From Sinimarinibacterium flocculans (lineage in GTDB: Bacteria > Pseudomonadota > Gammaproteobacteria > Nevskiales > Nevskiaceae): 64,000 nt of DNA. The stretch spans positions 496,001 to 560,000 of the forward strand of contig NZ_QICN01000001.1 of the NCBI RefSeq assembly GCF_003201205.1. Reading direction: 5' to 3'. Position 1 is the stretch's first letter. The number at the start of each line of letters is the position of its first letter. Positions 45,980-57,346 of the stretch are shown in pieces. Both the position numbers and the translations under genes were made by a program. The notes below the pieces were generated by a model. It was given only the letters and a program-made list of their open reading frames with translations. It did not search any database and was not told the DNA's origin.

Positions 45980-47113
45980 GTGAACCCCCTGCTCGAATGC
46001 CACCGCCTGGGCCAGTCGATCTGGCTCGATTTCATCCGCCGCAAGCAGCTTGCCGAAGGCGGGCTTGCGCGCCTGGTCGCCGATGGCGAGATTCGCGGCG
46101 TGACCTCGAATCCCGCGATCTTCGAGAAGGCCATCGGCGGCAGTGACGACTACGACACCGCGCTGGCCGCCGCGATCGCGAGCGGCGAGCGCGATCCGCA
46201 GCGCCTGTTCGAACAACTCGCGATCGACGACATCCGCGCCGCGGCCGATGTGCTGCAGCCGGTGTGGCGCGACAGCAGCGGCGTCGACGGCCACGTGAGT
46301 CTCGAAGTGTCGCCGCACCTGGCGATGGACGAGGAGGCGACGGTGCGTGACGCCGAGCGCCTGTGGCACGCGGTCGATCGGCCGAACCTGATGATCAAGG
46401 TGCCGGGAACGGCGCCCGGTGTCGGCGCGATGCGACGTCTGATCGCCCAGGGCATCAATGTCAACGTGACGCTGCTGTTCTCGCGCGCCGCCTACGCTGC
46501 CGTTGCCGCGGCCTACATCGACGGTGTGGAGGCTTTCGCCGCCGCCGGCGGCGATCCGGCCGCTGTGGCCAGCGTCGCCAGCTTCTTCGTCAGTCGCATC
46601 GACGGTGTGCTCGATGCCGAGATCGAACGCCGCGCCACGGCGACGCCGGACCAGGCGCCGGCCTTGCGTGCGCTGGCGGGGCGCATCGCGATCGCCAACG
46701 CCAGGCTGGCCTATGCGGATGCCGGGCGCATCTACGCGCAGCCGCGCTGGCAGGCCCTGGCGCAGCGCGGTGCGCGCGTGCAGCGTCTGCTGTGGGCGAG
46801 CACCGGCACCAAGAATCCGGCGTACAGCGACGTGCTCTATGTCGAGTCGCTGATCGGCGCGGACACGGTCAACACGGTGCCGCCGGCGACGCTGGACGCC
46901 TTCCGCGATCACGGCAGGGCACGGGCGACGCTGGGCGAGGACGTGGACGGCGCCCACACGGTTTTCGCCGAGATCGAGCGACTCGGACTGCCGCTGGACG
47001 AGGTGACCGCGCAGCTCGTCGACGACGGCATCGGCCTGTTCGTCGAGGCGCACGACAAGCTGCTCGCCGCCGTCGCCGCGAAACGCGATGCGCTGCTGCG
47101 CCGCGTCGCCTGA
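45980..47113 (+). CDS. tal: Transaldolase (long subfamily)
   Basis: A 377-aa transaldolase of the longer bacterial subfamily, moving a dihydroxyacetone unit between sugar phosphates in the pentose phosphate pathway. The Schiff-base Lys lies in NLMIKVPGT (about 138-146). Conserved GVTSNPAIFEKAI (about 40-52) and WASTGTKNPAYSD (about 272-284) are present. Start is the GTG at 45980. A GloC-like hydrolase gene follows after 8 bp. Confidence 0.96.
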   Translation: MNPLLECHRLGQSIWLDFIRRKQLAEGGLARLVADGEIRGVTSNPAIFEKAIGGSDDYDTALAAAIASGERDPQRLFEQLAIDDIRAAADVLQPVWRDSSGVDGHVSLEVSPHLAMDEEATVRDAERLWHAVDRPNLMIKVPGTAPGVGAMRRLIAQGINVNVTLLFSRAAYAAVAAAYIDGVEAFAAAGGDPAAVASVASFFVSRIDGVLDAEIERRATATPDQAPALRALAGRIAIANARLAYADAGRIYAQPRWQALAQRGARVQRLLWASTGTKNPAYSDVLYVESLIGADTVNTVPPATLDAFRDHGRARATLGEDVDGAHTVFAEIERLGLPLDEVTAQLVDDGIGLFVEAHDKLLAAVAAKRDALLRRVA

Positions 47114-47121
47114 GGACGCCG

Positions 47122-47781
47122 ATGGACGCGAAGCTGCAGGTCGAAGTGCTGCCGGTGACGGCGTTCCAGCAGAACTGCTCGCTGGTCTGGGACGCGGTGT
47201 CGGGGCGGGGCGCGCTGGTCGATGCGGGCGGCGAGCCGGCCCGGCTGATCGAGGCCGCGCAGGCGCGTGGTGTCACGCTCGAGAAACTGCTGGTGACGCA
47301 CGGTCACCTTGATCACATCGGCGTCGTCGCCGAACTGGCGGAGAAGCTGGGTCTGCCGATCGAAGGACCGCACGAGGACGACGCGTTCTGGATCGAGCTG
47401 CTGCCCGAGGTCGCCCGGCAGTACGGATTTCCGCCGGCGCGCAGCTTCACGCCGCAGCGGTGGCTGCAGCACGGCGATCAGGTCACGGTCGGCGGCCTGT
47501 GCTTCGACGTGATCCACTGCCCCGGTCACACGCCGGGACATGTCGTGTTTCATCACCGCCCGTCACGGCTGGCGATCGTCGGCGACGTACTGTTCCAGGG
47601 TTCGATCGGCCGCACCGACTTTCCGCGCGGCAACCACGCCGATCTGATCCGCTCGATCCGCGACCGTCTGTTCCCGCTCGGCGACGACATCACCTTCGTC
47701 CCGGGGCACGGTCCCCTGTCCACCTTCGGCGCCGAGCGCCGTAGCAATCCCTTCGTCGGCGACGCCGCAGTCGGCTCCTGA
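47122..47781 (+). CDS. GloC/YcbL-like metallo-beta-lactamase-fold hydrolase
   Basis: A 219-aa MBL-fold enzyme with the zinc motif THGHLDHIGV (HxHxDH, about 60-65), further ligands in CPGHTPGH and GDVLFQGSIGRTDFPRG, and the closing VPGHGP. These match type II glyoxalase-like GloC/YcbL proteins, which hydrolyse S-lactoylglutathione. It follows tal by 8 bp and is likely co-transcribed. Confidence 0.92.
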   Translation: MDAKLQVEVLPVTAFQQNCSLVWDAVSGRGALVDAGGEPARLIEAAQARGVTLEKLLVTHGHLDHIGVVAELAEKLGLPIEGPHEDDAFWIELLPEVARQYGFPPARSFTPQRWLQHGDQVTVGGLCFDVIHCPGHTPGHVVFHHRPSRLAIVGDVLFQGSIGRTDFPRGNHADLIRSIRDRLFPLGDDITFVPGHGPLSTFGAERRSNPFVGDAAVGS

Positions 47782-47844
47782 GCCGCTACCTGAACTGACG
47801 ACGGGCTTGAGGAGAAGGACGGCCGGGCGCGGCGCCCGGCGCCG

Positions 47845-48588
47845 TCAGAGGTGCAGGCCGCACTCCGTCTTCGGCTTGCCGAGCCAGCGCCCGCTGCGTC
47901 CGTCGCCGGCGACGGTGCAATGCGTGCAGCCGATCGACTGGAAGCCCTGGGCGACCAGCGGATGGAACGGCAGGTCGTGCTCGCGGATGTAGGCGTCGCG
48001 CTGTTCGCGCGTGACGTCGACCATCGGGTTGAACTTCACGATGCCGCGACGCACCTCGAAGATGTCGAGGCCGGCGCGGTGCTCGGTCTGCCAGTGCATC
48101 AGGCTCGACACCCAGACCTGATAGTTCGGCTTGACCGCTTCCAATGGCTCGACCTTGTTGACCGAGCAGCAGAAGTCCGGGTCGCGTTTCCAGGTCTGCT
48201 CCTCGGTCGTGAACTGGTGTTTCCAGTCCTCGGCCCGCAGGTCGCTGACCTTGAGACCGAACAGGTCGATCAGGTATTGCCGGTACTGCACCGTCTCGGG
48301 AAAGTGGTAGCCGGTGTCGATGAAATGAATGACCTGCTCCGGCCGGATGCGCGAGATGATGTGCAGAAAGTACGCGGAAGTCGCGGCGAACGACGAGGTC
48401 ACCAGCACCTTCGCAGGGTCGAAGTCGGTGTACAGGCGGCGGATGCGCTCCTCGAAATGCAGCGGCGCATACGCGGCGTTGAGTTCGGCGATCCGCGCGT
48501 CGTCCAGCGGCGCGAGGCGCGAAGCGGCGGTGTCGGGAGTGGCGGCTTCCACGTCTGCGAGGGGCGCGGCGAGAGGCAGGCTGTCCAT
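47845..48588 (-). CDS. cysH: Assimilatory adenylyl-sulfate/PAPS reductase
   Basis: A 247-aa sulfonucleotide reductase. The catalytic ECGLH (with the nucleophilic Cys) ends the protein. Two cysteine pairs, FCCSVNKV (about 142-149) and GCTHC (about 221-225), are the Fe-S ligands that mark the APS-using (APR) branch rather than the cluster-free E. coli PAPS reductase. It converts activated sulfate to sulfite. The other sulfate-assimilation genes are not nearby. Start at the ATG at 48588. Confidence 0.94.
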   Translation of the reverse strand: MDSLPLAAPLADVEAATPDTAASRLAPLDDARIAELNAAYAPLHFEERIRRLYTDFDPAKVLVTSSFAATSAYFLHIISRIRPEQVIHFIDTGYHFPETVQYRQYLIDLFGLKVSDLRAEDWKHQFTTEEQTWKRDPDFCCSVNKVEPLEAVKPNYQVWVSSLMHWQTEHRAGLDIFEVRRGIVKFNPMVDVTREQRDAYIREHDLPFHPLVAQGFQSIGCTHCTVAGDGRSGRWLGKPKTECGLHL

Positions 48589-48679
48589 GATGCGCCGCAG
48601 TCTATGGGCGCCCTCCGGGGCATACAATCGCCGACGCCCCCCGGCGGACAAATCGCATAAGGATATAGCGGCGCCGCTC

Positions 48680-49084
48680 TCAATCCTCCGGGCGCTGATG
48701 CTTGAACCGCAGCAGTTCGCGACGCTGCTGCTTGCTCGGACGCTCGTGGCTGACGAGCCCCTGAGCCAGCTTGCGCTGCAGTCGCAAATTCTCGCGACGC
48801 TCGATGCTGCGCGGCGTTTCCCGGTACAGGCGCTGGGCTTCGGGCGCACCGCGGCGCTGGTCGCTCAGGCCCTCGACGACGAGCTCGATCTCGTCGCTGC
48901 CGCGGCGCACGCTCAGCCGCGCACCGGTCGCGACGTTCTTGCTGACCTTGCAGCGTTCGTCGTCGTAGCGCACGTGGCCGCTGTCGATGGCCTGCTTGGC
49001 GAGGCTGCGGGTCTTGAACAGGCGCGCGGCCCACAGCCACTTGTCGAGGCGCACGCCGCTGGCGGATTCCGGTCGGTCGGACAT
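48680..49084 (-). CDS. hslR: Heat-shock protein 15 (S4-domain ribosome recycling factor)
   Basis: A 134-aa S4 RNA-binding protein. The S4 core GVRLDKWLWAARLFKTRSLAKQ starts near residue 10, and a basic C-terminal tail (KQQRRELLRFKHQRPED) follows. Hsp15 binds 50S subunits carrying nascent chains after abortive termination. It lies 37 bp downstream of the outer-membrane protein gene and may be co-transcribed with it. Confidence 0.93.
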   Translation of the reverse strand: MSDRPESASGVRLDKWLWAARLFKTRSLAKQAIDSGHVRYDDERCKVSKNVATGARLSVRRGSDEIELVVEGLSDQRRGAPEAQRLYRETPRSIERRENLRLQRKLAQGLVSHERPSKQQRRELLRFKHQRPED

Positions 49085-49120
49085 GCGCGAACGGTAGTCG
49101 CCCGCGACCGGACCTGGCAA

Positions 49121-50275
49121 TCAGGGGTCGGGCGGGGGCTCCGCCGAGCGATCGGCCGGGGGCGTCGCGGCGGGAGCCGCGGGATGCGTGCCGCGGCCGA
49201 ACGGCAGTTCGAGTCCGAAGCCGATCTCGTATGAACCCTCGCGCTTGACCGCCGGGTCGTCACGCGGCCAGCTGTAGCCGAGCACCAGCTCGCCGTAGAG
49301 CTTGGCCGGAATCAGCGGCTGGCGGTAAATGGTGCGGCCGCCGTATTCGAAGAGCGGCTCCGGCGCGTCGGTCTCGCCGCGTGCGAAGAGCTGGTAGGCG
49401 ATCGCGCGCTCGTCGCGCAGGTTCTGGTAGAGGATCACGGCGGACAGCCAGTCGACGCCCCGGGTGATGTCGCTGATCGTGCCGACTTCGGTCACGCGCA
49501 GCAGCAGGCTCGGCGTCAGCACGTGGTTGTAGTCCACACCCAGCGTCAGGCCGATGCCGTCGCGCGTCTGCCAGAACGGCGTCGCGCGGACATAGACCAG
49601 GTTCTGGTAGTCGGACCAGGCGTTGTAGTGCAGGCGCATGCGCACGAAGGCGCGCGGCTCGCGCAGGCTGGCGGCGCCGACCTTGACGTCGGCCTGCAGC
49701 CGCTCGGAGCTGGGCAGGCCATAGCCGAGTCCGGCCAGCCACTCGTCGCGATCGGCGAGCGTCGGGAACTGCGAGCGCAGTCCGAAGGCCTCGGTGCGGT
49801 CGCGGATGAAATCATCCTCGTCGTCGCGTCCGAAGAACGCCGAGACGCGTTCCTTGAGGTTGGGCAGGTCGAAGCGCACACGCAGACGGGTGCGCGTGTC
49901 GAAGCCGTCGAACTGGGTGTAGGAGACCGAACTCTCCACGTAGCCGCTAGTGCGCTGTGCCGAACGGATCTGCGCTTCGCCACCGAACAGGCCGTCCAGC
50001 CACAGGGCGGCGCGGCAGCCGGTTTCCTCGAGCAGGGCCTGGGTCTCGTCCACCAGCGGCTCATCCTCGCTCGTCGGCAGCTGGCAGGGATGCAACAGTC
50101 CGGGAGGAGCGTCGGGCGTCTCGGCGCCTGCCGCCGGCAGGCAGCAGCCCAGCCACAGCAGCGCCAGGGCACGGCGCGCGAGGTGGCGCGCCGTCGGTCC
50201 GGGATCGTTCGGTCCGGCTTCATGAGCAACTGGGCGTCTCACCGGCTTCTCCCGATCGGCGCGGCGTGCCGTCAT
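49121..50275 (-). CDS. Predicted outer-membrane beta-barrel protein, unknown
   Basis: About 384 aa from the ATG at 50275; ATGs at 50284 and 50287 are alternatives. A hydrophobic signal-like segment (ALALLWLGCCLPAAGA, about 38-53) lies unusually far from the N-terminus, so the true start may be internal. From about residue 105 the sequence alternates polar and hydrophobic residues in many short strands, with aromatic girdles (FVRMRLHYNAWSDYQNLVYV), suggesting a beta-barrel. A Pro/Ala-rich tail closes it. No named family recognised. It is divergent from lon. Confidence 0.72.
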   Translation of the reverse strand: MTARRADREKPVRRPVAHEAGPNDPGPTARHLARRALALLWLGCCLPAAGAETPDAPPGLLHPCQLPTSEDEPLVDETQALLEETGCRAALWLDGLFGGEAQIRSAQRTSGYVESSVSYTQFDGFDTRTRLRVRFDLPNLKERVSAFFGRDDEDDFIRDRTEAFGLRSQFPTLADRDEWLAGLGYGLPSSERLQADVKVGAASLREPRAFVRMRLHYNAWSDYQNLVYVRATPFWQTRDGIGLTLGVDYNHVLTPSLLLRVTEVGTISDITRGVDWLSAVILYQNLRDERAIAYQLFARGETDAPEPLFEYGGRTIYRQPLIPAKLYGELVLGYSWPRDDPAVKREGSYEIGFGLELPFGRGTHPAAPAATPPADRSAEPPPDP

Positions 50276-50428
50276 CCCGATCATCATGCCGCTGCATGTT
50301 GATTCTGCACGCATTGTGGCCCGGCACAGTGGGCGGTCTGCGCTGAGCAGCGCCTGAACCGCCGTCCGTCCGTTTCGGCTGCCACGCTTGATCCGGCCGG
50401 CAGCGGCCGCATAGCGCACAGGACCGTT

Positions 50429-50443
50429 CCGGCATAATGCCGG
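50429..50443. promoter_or_regulatory. Palindrome over the putative lon -10 region
   Basis: CCGGCAT and ATGCCGG form a perfect 7-bp inverted repeat around a single A (50429-50443). CATAAT inside it (50433-50438) is the best -10 candidate for lon, 32 bp upstream of the GTG start. A factor binding the palindrome would block the promoter; no named regulator is implied. Confidence 0.4.
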
Positions 50444-50469
50444 CAAAACCCGCTTCTCAGGAGTCCCCC

Positions 50470-52866
<2,397 letters not shown>

Positions 52867-52894
52867 GCGCGCCGACCGCCGCGGCGGCGGCGTT

Positions 52895-54356
52895 TCAGCG
52901 GTTGCGTTCCTCAAGCGGGCGCCAGTTGTCCGGCAGCGCGTCGCGGACCTCGCGGCGCTTGGCGAGCAGGCGGGCGCGCTGCTTTTCCTCCAGGTCCGGC
53001 AGCCGCAGGCCGGCGTCGAGCTGGGCCAGCGCCAGTCCGGCGTCGCCGCGCCGGTGCAGGAAGTTCGCCATCTGATAGGAGGCCTCGGCCATGTTGCCGC
53101 TCTCGCGTGCGGCCTGGGCGAGGAGATTGAAGGTCTGCAGCTGCGTGCCCAGGGCCTGCTCGCGCGCCAGCAGGACTTGCCGGGCCTCCTCGGGACGTCC
53201 GGCGGTCATCAGTCCCTCGGCATAGCCGAGGATCGCCGGGGCGTAGCGCGGATAGCGCTGGAGCGTGCGCTCCAGGATTGCCAGTCCGGTGTCGTGATCG
53301 CCGGAGAGCATGCGCAGGCGCCCGGCCAGCAGCTGGATATTGGCCTGGTTCGGATGGCGCTTGCCGAGCTCGTCGGCAATCTCGAGCGCGCGCGCCACCT
53401 GGCCGGTCTCGCCAAGCGCGAGCGCCAGGCCGTAGCGGTTGTCGTCGCCGTCGCGGCCGGCCGCGACGTTCGCACCGAAGGCGCTGACCGCGACGCTGGG
53501 CCGCTCCGCCGACAGGACGCGCGCCCGCGCCCGCATCAGGCCGAATTCGACCGGGTCCTTCACCTCGACGGCCGGCATCTCGGCAGCGCGCGCGGGCTTC
53601 GGCGATGCGGTTGGTCGTCAGCGGATGCGTGCGCAGGATTTCGGGCAGGCCGCTGCCATACAGGCGCGCCTGCTGTCCGATCTTCTGGAAGAAGCCGGCC
53701 ATGCCCTGCGGGTCGTAGCCGGCGTTGGCCATCGTCTGGATGCCGATGCGGTCGGCCTCGTGTTCATGCGCGCGCGTGTAGCTGACCTGCCGCTGGTAGC
53801 TCATCGCCTGCCCCAGGGACAGGGCGCCGATGACCACGTCGGGGTCCGCCGAGCCGGCGATGATCGCCGCGATCACACCGAGCCAAGTGGCGATATTGGC
53901 GACCTCGGTGTCCTCGGCGGTGCGCGCCAGATGGCGCTGGGTGACGTGCGCGAGCTCGTGCCCCATGACGCCGGCGACCTCGCTCTCGCTGTCGGCGGCG
54001 ATCAGCAGGCCGCTGTTGAAGCCGATGAAGCCGCCGGGCATCGCGAATGCATTGATGCGGGCGTCGTCGACGACGAAGAAGGTCAGCTCGGGCGCGCGCG
54101 TGGCGCTGTGCGCGGCGAGCTTCCAGCCCATCGTCGAGATGTAGTCGGTCAGCTCCGGGTCTTCGAGGATGTACCCACCGCGGTAGAGCTGCCCCATGAT
54201 GCGGGTGCCCAGCGCCTTCTCTTGCATCGGCGACAGGGTGTTGTCGGCGGGCTCGCCGATGTTCGGCAGGTCGATCGCCGACGGCGGGACCGGCTGTGCG
54301 GCGGCCCCGCTGATCAGCGCGAGCGACAGCAACGAGGGCAGGAGCAGTCTGGACAT
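52895..54356 (-). pseudogene. bepA: bepA/yfgC-like M48 metalloprotease interrupted by a frameshift
   Basis: BepA is a periplasmic protease-chaperone for outer-membrane protein assembly: signal peptide, M48 protease domain, TPR tail. The first part (54356 to about 53590) has a signal peptide (1-20), HELAH at 133-137 and the HEHEAD ligand. The TPR part (to 52895) is intact but in another frame. The shift falls in a GC-dinucleotide tract at 53586-53594; adding one GC unit would restore a 487-aa protein. As read, the first frame stays open to 52911 and would make about 481 residues with an unrelated C-terminus. A sequencing or assembly error, slippage variation and true inactivation are all possible. 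Confidence 0.82.
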
Positions 54357-54400
54357 GGGGCTTAGAACGCCGCGTCGGTGCAAGGTTCGCCGGCCGGCGC

Positions 54401-55297
54401 TCACGCGCTGCGACGCTGCCAGCGGCCGATCGACTGGCCCATGCGCACGACCTTGCCCGGCGTCAGTTCCGCCGACCATTCGAGCGCGCCGGCTTCGGCC
54501 AGCAGGATCACCGTGGAGCCCATGTTGAAGCGTCCCAGCTCCTCGCCACGGGCGAGCATCACCGGGTTCATGGTTTCGTAGCGCTGCGGTTCGCCGCGAA
54601 CGTGCGGCGGCGAGACGCAGCCGGCCCACACGGTCTCGAGCGAACCGACGAACAGGGCACCGACCATCGTCACGGCAATGCCGCCAGCGTCGGTCTGGAA
54701 CAGGGCGTTGAGCCGCTCGTTGCGGGCGAACAGTCGCGGCATCGCTCGCGCGGTGGCGGCGTTGACGCTGAACAGGCGCCCGGGAACATAGCTCCACTTC
54801 TCCAGGCGTCCGCCGATCGGCATGTGGATGCGGTGATAGTTGTGGGGTGCCAGGTAGATCGTGCAGAACAGGCCGTCCGTGAAGCGCCGCGCCGCCTCCT
54901 CGTCGCCGCCGAGCAGCTCGAGTGCCGAGTACTCGTGTCCCTTGGCCTGGAAGATGCGGCCGTCGCGGATGCGGCCGACCTGGCTGACGGTGCCGTCCAC
55001 CGGGCTGACGAAAGCGTCCCCGGCCTCGGGCAGCGGCCGCGCGCCGGTTCTCAGGGCGCGCGTGAAGAAGTGATTGAAGCTGGCGTAGTTCTCCGGGACC
55101 AGGTACTCGGCCTCGCGCAGGTCGACCGTATAGCCGCGAAGGAACAGGCGGATCAGGGCGTTCTTGAACGCGGTATGGCGGATGTTCGCGATGCGGTGGA
55201 TCAGTGCCGAGAGCCAGCGCGTCGGCAGGCACAGCTGCAGCAGTGCGAACAGGCGATCCGGGCCCGATGCGCGGTCGTCGCCGCTGGACGTGCTCAT
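54401..55297 (-). CDS. psd: Phosphatidylserine decarboxylase proenzyme
   Basis: A 298-aa proenzyme that makes phosphatidylethanolamine at the inner membrane. The self-cleavage motif is GST in FNMGSTVILL (about 260-269), where the Ser becomes the pyruvoyl group; the usual LGST reads MGST. The Asp/His motifs VSPVDGTV (about 97-104) and APHNYHRIHMP (about 151-161) are present. Its ATG overlaps the PCuAC gene stop (ATGA), and bepA follows 44 bp later. Confidence 0.96.
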   Translation of the reverse strand: MSTSSGDDRASGPDRLFALLQLCLPTRWLSALIHRIANIRHTAFKNALIRLFLRGYTVDLREAEYLVPENYASFNHFFTRALRTGARPLPEAGDAFVSPVDGTVSQVGRIRDGRIFQAKGHEYSALELLGGDEEAARRFTDGLFCTIYLAPHNYHRIHMPIGGRLEKWSYVPGRLFSVNAATARAMPRLFARNERLNALFQTDAGGIAVTMVGALFVGSLETVWAGCVSPPHVRGEPQRYETMNPVMLARGEELGRFNMGSTVILLAEAGALEWSAELTPGKVVRMGQSIGRWQRRSA

Positions 55298-55719
55298 GCG
55301 GCGCGCACGGTCAGCACGGCATCAACCGCTGTCTCGCCGCAGCGCAGCGTCACCGACACTGTGTCGCCGACGGTCAGCGCCTTCTGCGGCCGGAACAGCA
55401 TCAGGTGATAGCCGCCCGGGGCCAGTTCCGCGCTGCCGTGCGGCGGCACCTCGATTACCTGCTCGCGCAGCATGCGCGACTGGCCGTCGTCGACGACCGT
55501 GCGGTGGATCTCGGCGGCGCCGAAATCGGTGGTGTCCGCTCCGTCGCAGCGCAGCGGCTGGCTGGTGTTGTTGTGCAGACGCAGGTAGCCGGCATTGACG
55601 TTCGTACCCGGCGGGGCCAGTCGCACCCAGCCGTCGCTGGCCTGCGGTGCTGCCGGCGGCGTGCGGCTGCAGGCCGTCAGGATCAGTACTGCGCACAGGC
55701 CGATGAGGCGCAGGTTCAC
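55294..55719 (-). CDS. Periplasmic copper chaperone PCu(A)C-like lipoprotein
   Basis: A 141-aa protein with a lipobox-like LTAC (Cys about 17) and a cupredoxin-like PCuAC domain. The copper ligands H-(x10)-M-(x21)-H-x-M can be traced in EIHRTVVDD, RML and GYHLMLF. It delivers Cu(I) for the CuA site of cytochrome oxidase, often together with Sco, whose gene it overlaps (GTGA). Lipid anchoring is less common in this family. Confidence 0.93.
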   Translation of the reverse strand: MNLRLIGLCAVLILTACSRTPPAAPQASDGWVRLAPPGTNVNAGYLRLHNNTSQPLRCDGADTTDFGAAEIHRTVVDDGQSRMLREQVIEVPPHGSAELAPGGYHLMLFRPQKALTVGDTVSVTLRCGETAVDAVLTVRAA

Positions 55720-56348
55720 GAGCGCGACTCCAGCAGGGCGCCGAGATCCCGTGTCAGCGCGTCGACGCGATGCGGCGGGGTGAAGTAGCCGGCGATCTCG
55801 CCACGCGGATTGATCAGCACCAGCGCCGCCGAGTGATCCATGGTGTAGCTTTCGGGGGTTTCGCCGGGCACCTTGGCATAGGCGACACCCAATGCCTGCG
55901 CGAACTCGCGGAGTGCCGGCTCGGGGGCGGTTGCGCCCTTGAACGCCGGACTGAAGAAATGCACGTAGCGCTGCAGGACTTCCGGCGTGTCGCGTTCCGG
56001 ATCGACCGAGAACAGCAGCACCTGCAGCGCGTCGGCGCGCTCGCCGAGCTGCGCCTGCACGGTCTTGAGCAGGCCCAGCGTGGTCGGGCAGATGTCCGGG
56101 CAGTAGGTGAATCCGGGGAATATCAGGGTCCAGCGGTTCTGCAGCTGTGCATTGGTGAATGCGGCGCCGCTCTCGTCGACGAGGCTGAAGGCGGGCAGGG
56201 CGCGAGGCTGCTGCAGCAGGGTGCCGGACTCGATCGCCGTGGTCTTCGGGGCGCTGATGAACACCGCGGCGAGCACGCCGCCGATCAGCGCGAGCGCCGC
56301 CAGAAACACCGTCAGCGCGGTCTTGTTGGGATTCGAGGTGGAGGACAC
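55716..56348 (-). CDS. Sco1/SenC-family copper chaperone/thiol oxidoreductase
   Basis: About 210 aa from a GTG at 56348; an ATG at 56399 would add 17 residues but overlaps the probable prmB promoter. An N-terminal membrane anchor (about 11-33) is followed by a thioredoxin-like domain with the copper-binding Cys pair in TYCPDICP (about 82-89) and the distal His in TMDHSAAL. It helps assemble the CuA centre of cytochrome c oxidase with the PCuAC protein. First gene of a Sco-PCuAC-psd-bepA unit. Confidence 0.92.
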   Translation of the reverse strand: MSSTSNPNKTALTVFLAALALIGGVLAAVFISAPKTTAIESGTLLQQPRALPAFSLVDESGAAFTNAQLQNRWTLIFPGFTYCPDICPTTLGLLKTVQAQLGERADALQVLLFSVDPERDTPEVLQRYVHFFSPAFKGATAPEPALREFAQALGVAYAKVPGETPESYTMDHSAALVLINPRGEIAGYFTPPHRVDALTRDLGALLESRS

Positions 56349-56372
56349 GGTGGGCGGGAAGATGATGATTCG

Positions 56373-56402
56373 TTGTCGCGGTGGCAGACGCAACCGCATA
56401 AT
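56373..56402 (+). promoter_or_regulatory. Candidate prmB promoter
   Basis: TTGTCG (56373-56378), an 18-bp spacer and CATAAT (56397-56402), 45 bp upstream of the prmB ATG. It shares the TTGTCG-N18 layout with the transaldolase promoter candidate at 45921. Confidence 0.45.
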
Positions 56403-56446
56403 GCGCGCCCATTATTCCACAGCCCCGTCCCGTTCTTCCGCCGCAG

Positions 56447-57346
56447 ATGTCCACCTTTGCCGATACCGAAGCGCTGTCCACGGTGCGCGACCTCGTGCGC
56501 TGGGGGGCGAGCCGTTTCGCGGAAGCGGGACTGCATTTCGGACACGGCACCGACAATGCCCTCGACGAGGCCTACTTCCTGACGTTGCACGCGCTGCACC
56601 TGCCCTTCGACCTGCCGGCGGTGTATCTCGAATCGGCAGTGACGACGCGCGAGCGCGACGCGGTGCTGCGCCTGCTGCGCCTGCGGGTCAGCAGCCGCAA
56701 GCCGGCGGCCTATCTGATCGGCCGCATCCGCTTTGCCGGCCTCGAGTTCGAGGTCGACGAGCGCGTGCTGATCCCGCGCTCGCCGATCGGCGAACTGATC
56801 GAACGCGGCTTCGAGCCCTGGCTGCAGCAGGCGCCGGCGCGCGTGCTCGACCTGTGCGCCGGCAGCGGCTGCATCGGCATCGCCACGGCGGCGGTGTTCG
56901 AGTATGCCGAAGTCGACCTCGCCGAGATCGACGCGGCGGCGCTGACGGTGTGTCGTCGCAATATCGCGCTGCACGGCGTGGGCGAGCGGGTACGCGCGGT
57001 CCGCTCCGACGTCTACGACGGTCTCGGCGAGGCGCGCTATGAGCTGATCGTTGCCAATCCGCCGTACGTGCCGGTCGCCGAGTGGCGCGCCCTGCAGCCG
57101 GAATACCGGCACGAGCCGCGCATGGCCCTGGCCGCCGGCGACGACGGCATGGACGTGGTCGCGCGCATCCTTCATGGTGCCGTCGACCGCCTGCAGCCCG
57201 GCGGCGTGCTCATCTGCGAAGTCGGCGGCAGCGTCGACGAGTTCGAAACGCGCTGGCCGCGCCTGCCGGTGACCTGGATCGAGTTCGATCGCGGCGGCGA
57301 CGGCGTCTTCACCATCGGCCGCGAGGCCCTGAAGGAAGCGCTCTGA
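56447..57346 (+). CDS. prmB: Ribosomal protein L3 N5-glutamine methyltransferase PrmB
   Basis: A 299-aa SAM-dependent methyltransferase, paralogue of PrmC, that methylates a glutamine of ribosomal protein L3. It has the PrmB-type N-terminal helical domain, the SAM loop [14 protein letters not shown] (about 138-151) and NPPYVP (about 204-209). It overlaps aroC by 1 bp (TGATG), an arrangement found in many gammaproteobacteria. Confidence 0.96.
   Translation: MSTFADTEALSTVRDLVRWGASRFAEAGLHFGHGTDNALDEAYFLTLHALHLPFDLPAVYLESAVTTRERDAVLRLLRLRVSSRKPAAYLIGRIRFAGLEFEVDERVLIPRSPIGELIERGFEPWLQQAPARVLDLCAGSGCIGIATAAVFEYAEVDLAEIDAAALTVCRRNIALHGVGERVRAVRSDVYDGLGEARYELIVANPPYVPVAEWRALQPEYRHEPRMALAAGDDGMDVVARILHGAVDRLQPGGVLICEVGGSVDEFETRWPRLPVTWIEFDRGGDGVFTIGREALKEAL

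Noticed and set aside
52911-55232. A 773-residue minus-strand frame joining psd antiframe and bepA
   Set aside because: The first part is a wrong-frame reading of psd and the last part is the frameshifted tail of bepA; only the bepA portion from 54356 is meaningful.
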